The position numbers were made by a program, and so were the translations under genes. Shown in pieces: positions 17,185 to 25,018 of a stretch of DNA of 64,000 nucleotides. The notes beneath the pieces were generated by a model. It made no database searches. It saw only the letters and a list, made by a program, of their open reading frames with translations, and had not been told where the DNA came from. The DNA is from Actinophytocola sp035634895 (GTDB lineage Bacteria > Actinomycetota > Actinomycetes > Mycobacteriales > Pseudonocardiaceae): assembly GCF_035634895.1 (NCBI RefSeq), contig NZ_DASQCC010000210.1:59812-123811 (forward strand). The letters run 5' to 3'. Within the stretch, counting starts at the first letter, position 1. The number at the start of each line of letters is the position of its first letter.

Positions 17185-17597
17185 TGCGGCGGCCGTTCTC
17201 GCGGCCGCGCCCCCCGGCCGGCGGCGAGGTGACCGTCGACGGCACGTGGGTCGACCGGTCCCTACCAGGCAACAAGGCGCTCATCGCGCGCGGCAGGGAG
17301 CTGGAGCTGCGTGAGCGGCAGGCCGAGATCGACGCGAGGACGGCCGCGCGAAGCCATTATCTGCGAATGCAGAAGTGGGTGCTGCTGGGAGTGGGCGCGC
17401 TGATTCTGCTCACTGTGCTCACGCTCGTCGTCGGCCTGTGGGTCGGCGCGATCCCGACCTCCTTCGCGACCGAACTGGCGCGCACCATCCTGCCGATCCT
17501 GCTCGGCGCCGCCGCGACCATCGTCGGCGCCTTCTTCGGCGCCGGCGCGATCGTCAATCCGAACCGCTTCGATCGAGATCGCGATCGCGACCAGTGA
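17184..17597 (+). CDS. Small two-helix membrane protein
   Basis: A 137-residue protein with a charged amphipathic stretch (residues 30-58, rich in Arg/Glu, possibly coiled coil). Two membrane helices follow (WVLLGVGALILLTVLTLVVGLWV and an Ile/Leu/Ala-rich LARTILPILLGAAATIVGAFFGAGAI). A basic/acidic RDRDRDQ tail ends the protein. It is coupled to the preceding 50-residue protein. The function is unknown; the membrane location and the flanking RHH-like paralogues suggest a small regulated module. Confidence 0.65.
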   Translation: MRRPFSRPRPPAGGEVTVDGTWVDRSLPGNKALIARGRELELRERQAEIDARTAARSHYLRMQKWVLLGVGALILLTVLTLVVGLWVGAIPTSFATELARTILPILLGAAATIVGAFFGAGAIVNPNRFDRDRDRDQ

Positions 17598-17745
17598 GTG
17601 GGGACACCGGGATGAGCCCGATGAGCGGCAGGTCCGCGGGTGGTTCGTCACCGGTTTCGAACCAGGTCCCGTCCAGGGGTTCCAATCCGCTGACGCGCAG
17701 CGGGGGTCGCTCCGCATGCCGGCGGGCGGAGCTGGTATCAGGCAT
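17554..17745 (-). CDS. Possible 63-residue hypothetical protein
   Basis: An ATG at 17745 with a good upstream AGGGAGG site (spacing about 9 on the complement) opens a frame reading LRVSGLEPLDGTWFETGDEPP and so on. Its 3' end overlaps the convergent membrane-protein gene by 44 bases. The protein-like composition and ribosome site support it, but there is no family match. It may instead be fortuitous. Confidence 0.35.
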   Translation of the reverse strand: MPDTSSARRHAERPPLRVSGLEPLDGTWFETGDEPPADLPLIGLIPVSPLTGRDRDLDRSGSD

Positions 17746-17865
17746 TCGTTCGTCCCTCCCTGGCGGTCCGGCGCTCCCTCGCCGCGCCGGCGCCGCCACG
17801 GGAAGTCCCTGCAGGTCAGCAGGGCTATCCCGCCCTGAGCGTAACCTTCCGAGCACGGGATGACA

Positions 17866-17880
17866 ACACTCGGTAAGTGT
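17866..17880. promoter_or_regulatory. Inverted repeat upstream of RHH-like paralogue B
   Basis: ACACT-CGGTA-AGTGT is a perfect 5-bp-arm palindrome about 90 bases before the ATG at 17970, in an AT-richer region. It is a candidate operator and differs from the palindromes near paralogue A. Confidence 0.3.
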
Positions 17881-17969
17881 CGATTACGTGTAGCTCTTGT
17901 GTTGCATCCGCACCAGCAGCACACATACACTTAACCCGATTGCCCGAACCTCACGCACAGGATGTGACC

Positions 17970-18230
17970 ATGTCGGCTAAGGGCGCACGGACCGAGTCCG
18001 CTGGGCAGCCAAACTCCGCGAAGGCAGAACCGAAGAGGATCAATGTTGCCGTTTCGCCGGATACTGTCAGTGCTCTTGAGAATGTCATTGAGCGTGAGGG
18101 GGTGACGTTGACCGAGGCGTTGCGGCGATTGGTCGGGTATGGGGATTTTGTGTATCGCGCGGTTCGGGAGCAACGGGAACAGCTGATAGTCAAGGGGTCC
18201 GAGGGGTCTCGGGAAGTCGTTCTTCTCTGA
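17970..18230 (+). CDS. Small ribbon-helix-helix-like protein, paralogue B
   Basis: An 86-residue protein with RINVAVSPDTVSALENVIER, EGVTLTEALRRLVGYGDFVY and the ending SREVVLL. It is about 65-70% identical by eye to the protein at 16589-16849, including the unusual EGVTLTEALRRL-GYGDFVYR block. Strand-helix-helix order suggests a ribbon-helix-helix DNA-binding dimer, with a second beta region at the C-terminus. Codon use in the 3' half is less GC-biased than neighbours (GTTGCCGTTTCGCCGG, TTGAGAATGTCATTG), hinting at recent acquisition. No partner toxin is adjacent. Confidence 0.7.
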   Translation: MSAKGARTESAGQPNSAKAEPKRINVAVSPDTVSALENVIEREGVTLTEALRRLVGYGDFVYRAVREQREQLIVKGSEGSREVVLL

Positions 18231-18393
18231 TCTTTCCCCGGGGTTCCGGGGCTGGTTGGGGACGGGGGCGCGGTACGGGCAAGCTCGGCAAAGGGACTGG
18301 CTGGGCACGACGGCTCGTACCGGGGTGAGACGTAGGCAATGGCTCAACCGCAGGATCGGCCGAGCAGGTCGGCTTTTGCTTTTTCGCGCTTTC

Positions 18394-18426
18394 GAGCCCC
18401 GGCTCTGTCGAGCCGAGGCTCTTTTT
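18394..18426 (+). terminator. Intrinsic terminator
   Basis: GAGCCCCGGCTC (18394-18405) and GAGCCGAGGCTC (18410-18421) form a 12-bp stem with one mismatch and a 4-base loop, followed directly by five T (18422-18426). It would end rightward transcripts from the RHH-like gene just before the convergent glycyl-tRNA synthetase gene. Confidence 0.8.
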
Positions 18427-18432
18427 CTGTTG

Positions 18433-21417
18433 CTACTCCGCGGTGAAGCTCGTACCCAGGGCCTGCCAGTCCAGAACCGGAGCCGCCAGATTTCTGATCG
18501 CGGCCAGAAGGCCAAGGCGGGCCGCCCGGATTTCCTTGTCCTCCGCCATTACCAGAATGTCGTCGAAGAAGGTGTTGATTGGCGTGGTCAGTGGGGTGGC
18601 CGTGAGTACGAAGTCCGCCAGGGACGTGTTGCGCATTACCTTCCGCACCTTTACCAGCGCCTGGTGCAGTGCCGTTTCCGCCGGTTCCGTCAGCCTTGCC
18701 GGGTCGTAGGTCGCCTCGGTGTCCGGCGGGACGATGCGGCGGACCCGCTGCAGGGCTGCCACCAGGGCCGCGAAGTCCTTGTCGCCGACTCGTTGTTCGA
18801 TCTCCCGGAGGGTCGACTCGGCCGCCGCCGGGGCCGTCGCCAGCGGCAGGACCGCTGCCACGTGCCGGTGGTCGTGGCCCGCGTCCAACAGCTGCTGTTC
18901 GTAGCGGCGGGTGACGAAGTCCGCCACCTCGTCCAGCGTCTTCTCCGGGACCTCGATGCCTTGTGCGCGAACCTCTTCCGCCGCTGCCGCCAGGCCCTTT
19001 GTCAGGGTGATGCCCGACAGGGCCGGGTGTGCGCGCAGGATGGTGAGCACGCCCGCCGCTGCCCTGCGCAGGCCGAACGGGTCCGAGCTTCCCGTGGGAG
19101 CCGCGCCGACCGCGAACAGGCCCACCAGCATGTCGAAGCGGTCCGCCAGGGCCAGTACCGCGCCCGGGACCGTCGCCGGGGGCCGGTCGCCCGCCGACCT
19201 CGGGCGTTCCATGTCGAACAGGGCCTCGGCCACCGCCTCGGGTTCGCCCGAGCGGGCCGCGTACTCGCGGGCCATCACGCCGGCGAGGCTGGTCAGCTCG
19301 ATGACCATCTGCGAGGCCAGGTCGAACTTCGCCAGTGCCGCCGCACGTTCCAGCGTCGACCTGTCCGATGTGGACAGACCGCCGTCCAGGGTCGCCGCGA
19401 CCGCGGCGATTCTGGCCGCGCGGTCGGACATGGAGCCCAGTCGCTCCTCGAAGGCCAGGCGGCTCAGGCCTGCCTTCATGGTTTCCGGGGCCACCTTCAG
19501 GTCGGCTCGCCAGAAGAAGCTCGCGTCCTCGTAGCGGGCACGCAGCACCGCCTCGTTGCCGGCGCGGACGGCGTCGTGGTCGCAGCCGCCGTTGGCCACC
19601 GCCACGAAGTGCGGGAGCAGGGCGCCTTCCGCGGTGCGGACCGGGAGGTAGCGCTGGTGCTTGCGCATCACCGTGGTCAGGATCTCCTGCGGCAGCTCCA
19701 GGTAGGTCTCCGAGAAACCGCCCAGGATCGCGTTCGGCTCCTCCACCAGGTTGGCGATCTCGTCGATGAGCGCCGCTTCCGCGTCCACGTCGATCGTTCC
19801 GCCGACGCTCGCGGCCAGCCCACCCGCCGCCTCGACGATCGCCTCGCGGCGGGCCACCACCGACGCCACGATGTCGTGCGCGGCCAGGAAGTCCAGGTAG
19901 CCGGCCGCCGTCGGGACCTCCACCACCGGGGTGTCCGCGGTGCGGTGCACCCTCGTGGTGCGGCCGGCCGTCAACGTCGACGCCGCTACCGGGACCACCT
20001 CGGTGCCCAGCAGCGCCACCAGCCAGCGGACCGGGCGGGTGAACGACAGCTTCCGGTCGTTCCAGCGCATGTTCTTGTCGGCGCGGAGCTCCGTCACCAC
20101 CTCGCCCAGCAGGCCGCTCAGGACCTCGTTCGCGCCACGGCCCCGATCGGTCCTGGTGACTCCCACGTACTCGACACCGTCGACGTCCACGCGTTCCAGC
20201 GCCGTCGCGTCGATTCCCTGGCCGCGGGCGAAGCCCGCCGCCGCCTTCGTCGGCTCACCCGCGGCGCCGAACGCCGCCGACGCCCGTGGGCCGCGCACGA
20301 AACGCTCCGCGTCGGGTTCCGCCGGGGCCACCCCGTCGATCAGGACGATGATGCGGCGCGGTGTGGCGTGGACCTCGATGTCGCCGTGGGACAGGCGGGT
20401 CGCCGCCAGCTTCGACCGGACCGCGTCGCGGACCGCCGCCGCGCTGCGGGTCACCTCGTGGGGCGGGAGCTCCTCCGTGCCGATCTCGAACAGCAGCGGC
20501 GCGGGCTCGGTGACCGTGGCGAACGTGGTCGGCGCCGCGGCCGCCGGCGGCAGCTCGGACAGGCCGAGCGGGTGGTCCAGCTCGCCACGGCGTTCGGCCC
20601 ACAGCGTGGACACCTCGCGGGCCAGGCCACGCATCCTGGCGAACGCCTTCGCCCGCTCGGTCGTCGACACGGCGCCCCGGGCGTCCAGGACGTTGAACGT
20701 CTGCGAGCACTTCAGCACGTGGACGTGTGCCGGCACGGGCAGGCGCAGGTCCAGCATCCGCCGTGCCTCGTTGGCATAGTCCTCGAACAGGCGCTTCTGG
20801 GTGTCGACGTCCGCGTCGTCCAGGTAGAAGCGGCTCATCTCGTACTCGGCCTGGCCGAAGGCCTCGCCGTAGGAGATGCCCGGGGCGTAGGCGATGTCCT
20901 TGAAGTGGCTCACGTTCTGCAGCGCCATCACGATGCGCTCCACGCCGTAGGTGATCTCCACCGACACGGGGTCGAGGTTCTGGCCGCCGGCCTGCTGGAA
21001 GTACGTGAACTGGGTGATCTCCAGGCCGTCCAGCCACACCTCCCAGCCAAGGCCCCACGCCCCCAGCGCGGGCGACGCCCAGTTGTCCTCGACGAACCTG
21101 ATGTCGTGGGCGTGGATGTCGATGCCGAGCGCCTCGAGGCTCCGCAGGTACAGCTCCTGCGGGTTGCCGGGGTCGGGCTTGAGGATCACCTGGAACTGGG
21201 TGTGCGTCTGCAGCCGGTTGGGGTTCTCGCCGTACCGGGCGTCGTCGGGCCGCACGCTCGGCTCGACGTAGGCCACCCGCCACGGCTCCGGACCGAGCAC
21301 ACGCAGGATGGTCGCCGGGTTGAGGGTGCCGGCGCCGACCTCGGTGTTGAACGGCTGCACGATCATGCAACCCCGGTCGGTCCAGTACTTGGTCAAGGCG
21401 AGCAACGCGTCCTGCAT
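18433..21417 (-). CDS. glyQS: Fused bacterial-type glycyl-tRNA synthetase (alpha+beta in one chain)
   Basis: A 994-residue class II synthetase joining the GlyQ alpha subunit (residues 1 to about 290: MQDALLALTKYWTDRGCMIVQPF, motif 2-like ARYGENPNRLQ, QNLDPVSVEITYGVERI) to a GlyS beta subunit. The latter begins near residue 308 (LLFEIGTEELPPHE) and ends in an anticodon-binding-like helical domain. It charges tRNA-Gly. A few bacteria such as Chlamydia fuse the two. Most actinobacteria instead use the unrelated alpha2 GlyRS of about 460 residues, so this may be a second or replacement enzyme. The start MQDALL (ATG 21417) is preferred over an in-frame GTG three codons upstream. No T-box is visible in the short leader. 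Confidence 0.9.
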   Translation of the reverse strand: MQDALLALTKYWTDRGCMIVQPFNTEVGAGTLNPATILRVLGPEPWRVAYVEPSVRPDDARYGENPNRLQTHTQFQVILKPDPGNPQELYLRSLEALGIDIHAHDIRFVEDNWASPALGAWGLGWEVWLDGLEITQFTYFQQAGGQNLDPVSVEITYGVERIVMALQNVSHFKDIAYAPGISYGEAFGQAEYEMSRFYLDDADVDTQKRLFEDYANEARRMLDLRLPVPAHVHVLKCSQTFNVLDARGAVSTTERAKAFARMRGLAREVSTLWAERRGELDHPLGLSELPPAAAAPTTFATVTEPAPLLFEIGTEELPPHEVTRSAAAVRDAVRSKLAATRLSHGDIEVHATPRRIIVLIDGVAPAEPDAERFVRGPRASAAFGAAGEPTKAAAGFARGQGIDATALERVDVDGVEYVGVTRTDRGRGANEVLSGLLGEVVTELRADKNMRWNDRKLSFTRPVRWLVALLGTEVVPVAASTLTAGRTTRVHRTADTPVVEVPTAAGYLDFLAAHDIVASVVARREAIVEAAGGLAASVGGTIDVDAEAALIDEIANLVEEPNAILGGFSETYLELPQEILTTVMRKHQRYLPVRTAEGALLPHFVAVANGGCDHDAVRAGNEAVLRARYEDASFFWRADLKVAPETMKAGLSRLAFEERLGSMSDRAARIAAVAATLDGGLSTSDRSTLERAAALAKFDLASQMVIELTSLAGVMAREYAARSGEPEAVAEALFDMERPRSAGDRPPATVPGAVLALADRFDMLVGLFAVGAAPTGSSDPFGLRRAAAGVLTILRAHPALSGITLTKGLAAAAEEVRAQGIEVPEKTLDEVADFVTRRYEQQLLDAGHDHRHVAAVLPLATAPAAAESTLREIEQRVGDKDFAALVAALQRVRRIVPPDTEATYDPARLTEPAETALHQALVKVRKVMRNTSLADFVLTATPLTTPINTFFDDILVMAEDKEIRAARLGLLAAIRNLAAPVLDWQALGTSFTAE

Positions 21418-21469
21418 GGTCAGCACACCGTAAAACCCTAATGACCGGCACATCGGGAAGACTGGGCGG

Positions 21470-22285
21470 GTGCCACGATGGCTGGTGTACGGCGCCGCGA
21501 CGATCGTCGTCTTCCTTCTCGCGGTGGTCGCGCTCGCCTACCTCTTCCAGCGGCGGCTCGTCTATCTCCCGAGCCGCGGCGCGGTTCCGCCGGCCGCGCG
21601 GGTGCTCGCCGGGGCGACGGACGTGCGGTTGACGGCCGCCGACGGGGTCACGCTCGGCGCCTGGTTCGTGCCCGCCGCAAGGGGTGACCTGGGGTTCACC
21701 GTGCTGGTCGCCAACGGGAACGGGGGCAACCGGGCGGACCGGGCCGGGCTGGCCTCCGCACTGCGGGACGCGGGTTTCGACGTGTTGCTGTTCGACTACC
21801 GTGGGTACGGGGACAGCTCCGGCGAGCCGAGCGAGGCGGGGCTGGCGCTCGACGTGCGGGCCGCGCGTTCCTACCTGGTCGACGACCTTGGGGTGCCTTC
21901 GTCGAGGCTGGTCTACTTCGGGGACAGCATCGGTGGCGGGGTGGTCACCGAGCTGGCCGTCTCGTACCCGCCTGCCGGGCTGGTGTTGCGGTCGCCGTTC
22001 ACCCGGTTGGCTGACACGGCTGCCGAGCACTACCCGTTCCTGCCGGTACGGCTGCTGCTTCGCGACCGGTATCCGGTGGTCGACCACGTGCGGCGGATCC
22101 GGGTGCCGACCGTGGTGGTCTACGGGTCGGCCGACTCGATCGTGCCGCCCGCCCAGAGCAGGGCCGTCGCCGAGGCCGCCGCGGGGCCCGTCACGGTGGT
22201 GGAGATACGTGGCGCCGACCACAACGATCCGGTGTTGCTGTCCGGGTCGCGGGTGGTCGGCACCGTGGCCGGTCTGGTCAGCTGA
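21470..22285 (+). CDS. Membrane-anchored alpha/beta hydrolase (BEM46/ABHD type)
   Basis: A 271-residue hydrolase. One N-terminal membrane helix (YGAATIVVFLLAVVALAYLF) is followed by an alpha/beta-hydrolase domain with FDYRGYGDSSG, nucleophile Ser in GDSIGGG, an acid in YGSADSIVP and His in RGADHND. The family includes BEM46 and ABHD13-like serine hydrolases of uncertain substrate. The start is GTG 21470. The 3' end overlaps the convergent whiB gene by 8 bases. Confidence 0.83.
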   Translation: MPRWLVYGAATIVVFLLAVVALAYLFQRRLVYLPSRGAVPPAARVLAGATDVRLTAADGVTLGAWFVPAARGDLGFTVLVANGNGGNRADRAGLASALRDAGFDVLLFDYRGYGDSSGEPSEAGLALDVRAARSYLVDDLGVPSSRLVYFGDSIGGGVVTELAVSYPPAGLVLRSPFTRLADTAAEHYPFLPVRLLLRDRYPVVDHVRRIRVPTVVVYGSADSIVPPAQSRAVAEAAAGPVTVVEIRGADHNDPVLLSGSRVVGTVAGLVS

Positions 22286-22571
22286 CCTGGAGGTTCTTGC
22301 GGTGGGCGTAGGCGGCTCGCCGCTCGGTCTCGTCGAGACCGCCCCAGATGCCGTACGGCTCGTAGACGGTCAGCGCGTGGTGGCGGCACTGCACGATCAC
22401 GGGGCACTGCCGGCAGATCTCCTTCGCCCTGGCCACGCGCTCTTCCCGTGCCTGGCCGCGCTCGGCACGCGGGTGGAAGAACATGTCGCTGTTCTGACCG
22501 CGGCAGGCGGCCAGCCGTTGCCAGTCCCATGTTTCAGCGATCGGACCGGGCAGCCGGGAAACGTCCACCAT
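22278..22571 (-). CDS. whiB3: WhiB3/WhiD-type iron-sulfur regulator
   Basis: A 97-residue WhiB protein with Cys23, Cys53, Cys56 and Cys62 (C-x29-C-x2-C-x5-C), which bind a 4Fe-4S cluster, and the GIWGG turn. The N-terminal LPGPIAETWDWQ, FFHP-x-x-ERG and HAL-x-x-x-EPYGIWGGLDE blocks match the WhiB3 (Mycobacterium)/WhiD (Streptomyces) subgroup, a redox- and NO-responsive partner of the principal sigma factor. It is likely involved in redox homeostasis or sporulation-type differentiation. ATG 22571 is used. Confidence 0.88.
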   Translation of the reverse strand: MVDVSRLPGPIAETWDWQRLAACRGQNSDMFFHPRAERGQAREERVARAKEICRQCPVIVQCRHHALTVYEPYGIWGGLDETERRAAYAHRKNLQVS

Positions 22572-22725
22572 GGCAGGGCTCCTCCATCAAGCTCGCTTGG
22601 CTCTACGTCGTGGTGGTACCCGGCTGTTCTGGCAGGCAAACACGCGCCTTGCGTTCCCGGTGGGCTGGTGCATCGTCGCTGGAAGGGGCCATGATGACCA
22701 CCGGGACTCATGGGAGGGCAGTACC

Positions 22726-23664
22726 GTGGCGAGACCTATCTGGAGTGGAGCCATCAACTTCGGGTTGGTGACCATCCCCGTCGAGCTGTACAGCGCGACC
22801 GAGGATCACACCATCAGCTTCCGCCAGTTCGAGCGGGGCACGTCCGACCGGATCCGTTACAAGCGGGTCAACGAGCGGACCGGCAAGGAGGTGCCCTACT
22901 CCGACATCGTCAAGGGCGCCGACCTCGGCGGTGGCGAGTACGTGATCATCGAGCCGGAGGAGCTGGACGCCATCGCGCCCGGCCGCTCGCGGACCATCGA
23001 CATCAACTCGTTCGTCGACCTGGAGGAGATCGACCCGATCCACTTCCAGCGGACGTACTGGCTGGCGCCGGCCAAGGAGGAGTACGGCAAGTCGTACAGC
23101 CTCCTGTTGCAGGCCATGGAGAAGACCAACCGGGCCGGCATCGCGTCGTTCGTGATGCGGGGCAAGGAGTACCTGACCGCGGTGCGGGCCGGTGACGGGC
23201 TGCTCGTGCTGAACACGCTGCTGTTCCCGGCGGACATCCGCGACCCGGCGCAGGAGCTGAAGTCCCTGCCGGAGGTCGCCACCGCGCGGGGCAAGGAGCT
23301 CGAGATGGCGGTCAGCCTGATCGACTCCATGTCCGACGAGTGGCGCCCGGAGGACTACCACGACGCCTACACCGAGCAGGTCGAGAAGCTGATCGACACC
23401 AAGCGCGAGGGCCGCGAGGTAGTCGCGTCGGAGGAGCCTTCGGAGCCGACGAAGGTCGTCGACCTCTTCGAGGCGCTGTCGCGAAGCGTCGAGAGCCGCA
23501 AGAAGGGCCGCACACCGTCCCCGTCCCCCGCCCTCGACGACCTGAGCAAGGCCGACCTGGACAAACTGGCCAAGGAACTGGACATCAAAGGCCGCTCCAA
23601 GATGAACCGCGACGAACTGGCCAAAGCAGTAGCCGAAGCCCAAACCTCAGCCGCCGCCTCCTAA
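22726..23664 (+). CDS. ku: Ku protein of bacterial non-homologous end joining
   Basis: A 312-residue Ku homodimer subunit: MARPIWSGAINFGLVTIPVELY is the diagnostic opening, followed by the DNA-ring core (RYKRVNERTGKEVPYSDIVKG, YLTAVRAGDGLLVLNTL). A C-terminal SAP/Rho-N-like extension (LSKADLDKLAKELDIKGRSKMNRDELAKA) probably aids DNA and ligase binding. Ku binds DNA double-strand ends and recruits LigD, which is not in this window. GTG 22726 has a GGGAGGG site 7 bases upstream. The repeat at 23678-23827 follows. Confidence 0.93.
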   Translation: MARPIWSGAINFGLVTIPVELYSATEDHTISFRQFERGTSDRIRYKRVNERTGKEVPYSDIVKGADLGGGEYVIIEPEELDAIAPGRSRTIDINSFVDLEEIDPIHFQRTYWLAPAKEEYGKSYSLLLQAMEKTNRAGIASFVMRGKEYLTAVRAGDGLLVLNTLLFPADIRDPAQELKSLPEVATARGKELEMAVSLIDSMSDEWRPEDYHDAYTEQVEKLIDTKREGREVVASEEPSEPTKVVDLFEALSRSVESRKKGRTPSPSPALDDLSKADLDKLAKELDIKGRSKMNRDELAKAVAEAQTSAAAS

Positions 23665-23677
23665 CTCCCCCAAGCCC

Positions 23678-23827
23678 CGCGAGTCCCACGTTCACGCACA
23701 TCGAGTCCCGCGTTCACGCACACCGAGTTGCGGTTTCGTGCACACGCCCCCCGGCCATGATCTGCACGAACCCACAGTTCGGCATGTCCGAACACGCGAC
23801 TCGCGGTGTTTGAACGCGGGACTCGCG
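23678..23827. repeat. Nested palindromic intergenic repeat, copy 2
   Basis: CGCGAGTCCCACGTTC (23678-23693) and CGAGTCCCGCGTTC (23702-23715) on the left are answered by the inverted GAACGCGGGACTCGCG (23812-23827) and a partial copy near 23795-23804. In the centre GAGTTGCGGTTTCGTGCA (23725-23742) faces the degenerate inverted arm 23763-23780. It has the same order of parts as 6851-7032, and again fills exactly the gap between two convergent genes (ku and gcvT). Confidence 0.82.
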
Positions 23828-23830
23828 GGG

Positions 23831-24919
23831 TTAGGGGCGTTTGTAGAACGGGAGGTTTACTACCGTGACCGGGGTGGCTTTGCCTCGGATGTCTACCGTC
23901 AGCTTGGTGCCGGGTTCGGTGAGGGTCGGGGGGACGTAGGCCATCGCGATCGGGTGGCCCAGGGTTGGGGACAGGGCGCCGCTCGTTACCGTGCCCACCT
24001 GGGCGTCGCCGTCGAGGACCGGGTAGCCGTGGCGGGCGGCGCGGCGGCCGTCGCCCACGAGTCCCACGAGGACCTGTTCCGCGGCGCCGGACTCGTCTCG
24101 GCGGCGTTCCAGGGCGGCGCGGCCGACGAAGTCGGCCGTCTTGTCGAACTTCACCACGCGGCCGAGGCCCGCGTCGAACGGGGTCATGTCCGCGGTCAGC
24201 TCGTTGCCGTACAGCGGCATCCCGGCCTCCAGCCGCAGCGTGTCCCGGCACGCCAGACCGGCCGGGACCAGGAAGTCGAAGGCCGACACCGTCGCCCACA
24301 CGTCCTCGGCGTGCGCGGACTCCGCGTACACCTCGAAGCCGTCCTCGCCCGTGTAGCCCGTGCGGGCCAGCAGCACGTCGTGGCCGCCGATCACGGTCGG
24401 GACGCAGCCGTAGTACGGCAGCGCGGCCAGGTCCGCGTCCGACACCGCGCCGATCACCTCGACCGCGCGCGGGCCCTGGACCGCGATCAGCGCGCACGCG
24501 GTCGACCGGTCCACCACCTCCACCGCGAAGCCCTCGGCCCTCGACCTCAGCTCGGCGAACACCACCGCCGAGTTGGACGCGTTCGCCACCACCATGAAGT
24601 GGTCCTCGCCGATCCGGTAGACGACCAGGTCGTCGAGCACGCCGCCCGCGCCGTCGCAGATCATCGTGTAGCGGGCGCGGCCCGGCTTCACGCCGGACAG
24701 CTTGCCGACCAGCGCGTAGTCCAGCGCACGGCCCGCCACCGGCCCGGTCAGCTCGATCTCCCCCATGTGCGACAGGTCGAACAGGCCCGCGGCCTCCCGC
24801 ACCGCCCTGTGCTCTCCCAGTTCGCTGCCGTACCGCAGCGGCATCGACCAGCCGGCGAAGTCGGTGAACGACGCACCGAGCTTGGTGTGCACGTCGTCAA
24901 GCGGCGAGAGTGTGCTCAT
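23831..24919 (-). CDS. gcvT: Glycine cleavage system T protein (aminomethyltransferase)
   Basis: A 362-residue GcvT: LHTKLGA-like opening (VHTKLGASFTDFAGWSMPLRYG), FDLSHMGEIELTGP, ARYTMICDGAGGVLDDLVVYR, ARTGYTGEDGFEVY and the C-terminal barrel GTVTSGALSPTLGHPIAMAYV. It transfers the methylene group from aminomethyl-lipoyl-H protein to tetrahydrofolate. The partners GcvH and GcvP are not in the window, common in actinomycetes where the genes are scattered. ATG 24919 is the family start. No glycine riboswitch was seen upstream; a large hairpin lies at 24960-25008. Confidence 0.92.
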   Translation of the reverse strand: MSTLSPLDDVHTKLGASFTDFAGWSMPLRYGSELGEHRAVREAAGLFDLSHMGEIELTGPVAGRALDYALVGKLSGVKPGRARYTMICDGAGGVLDDLVVYRIGEDHFMVVANASNSAVVFAELRSRAEGFAVEVVDRSTACALIAVQGPRAVEVIGAVSDADLAALPYYGCVPTVIGGHDVLLARTGYTGEDGFEVYAESAHAEDVWATVSAFDFLVPAGLACRDTLRLEAGMPLYGNELTADMTPFDAGLGRVVKFDKTADFVGRAALERRRDESGAAEQVLVGLVGDGRRAARHGYPVLDGDAQVGTVTSGALSPTLGHPIAMAYVPPTLTEPGTKLTVDIRGKATPVTVVNLPFYKRP

Positions 24920-24959
24920 GGCCCCGATCCTGCCTGTTGGGACGCCCGCCCGGAACAAC

Positions 24960-25008
24960 GGGGGGTATGGCACCCGGGCCCGGAGCCGGCTCAGGTGGCA
25001 TACCCCCC
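24960..25008. promoter_or_regulatory. Long inverted repeat upstream of gcvT
   Basis: GGGGGGTATGGCACC (24960-24974) and GGTGGCATACCCCCC (24994-25008) pair with one mismatch across a loop that itself contains CCGGGCCCGG. It lies between the gcvT start and the stop of the next leftward gene, so it could terminate the sigma/anti-sigma transcript or act on the gcvT leader or promoter. No T-tract follows in the leftward direction. Confidence 0.6.
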
Positions 25009-25018
25009 GCGGGGCGAC

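Noticed and set aside
18256..21441. A 1061-codon open frame on the + strand
   Set aside because: It lies antisense to the clearly conserved glycyl-tRNA synthetase. Its product is Arg/His/Gly/Val-rich, as expected for the opposite strand of high-GC coding DNA.
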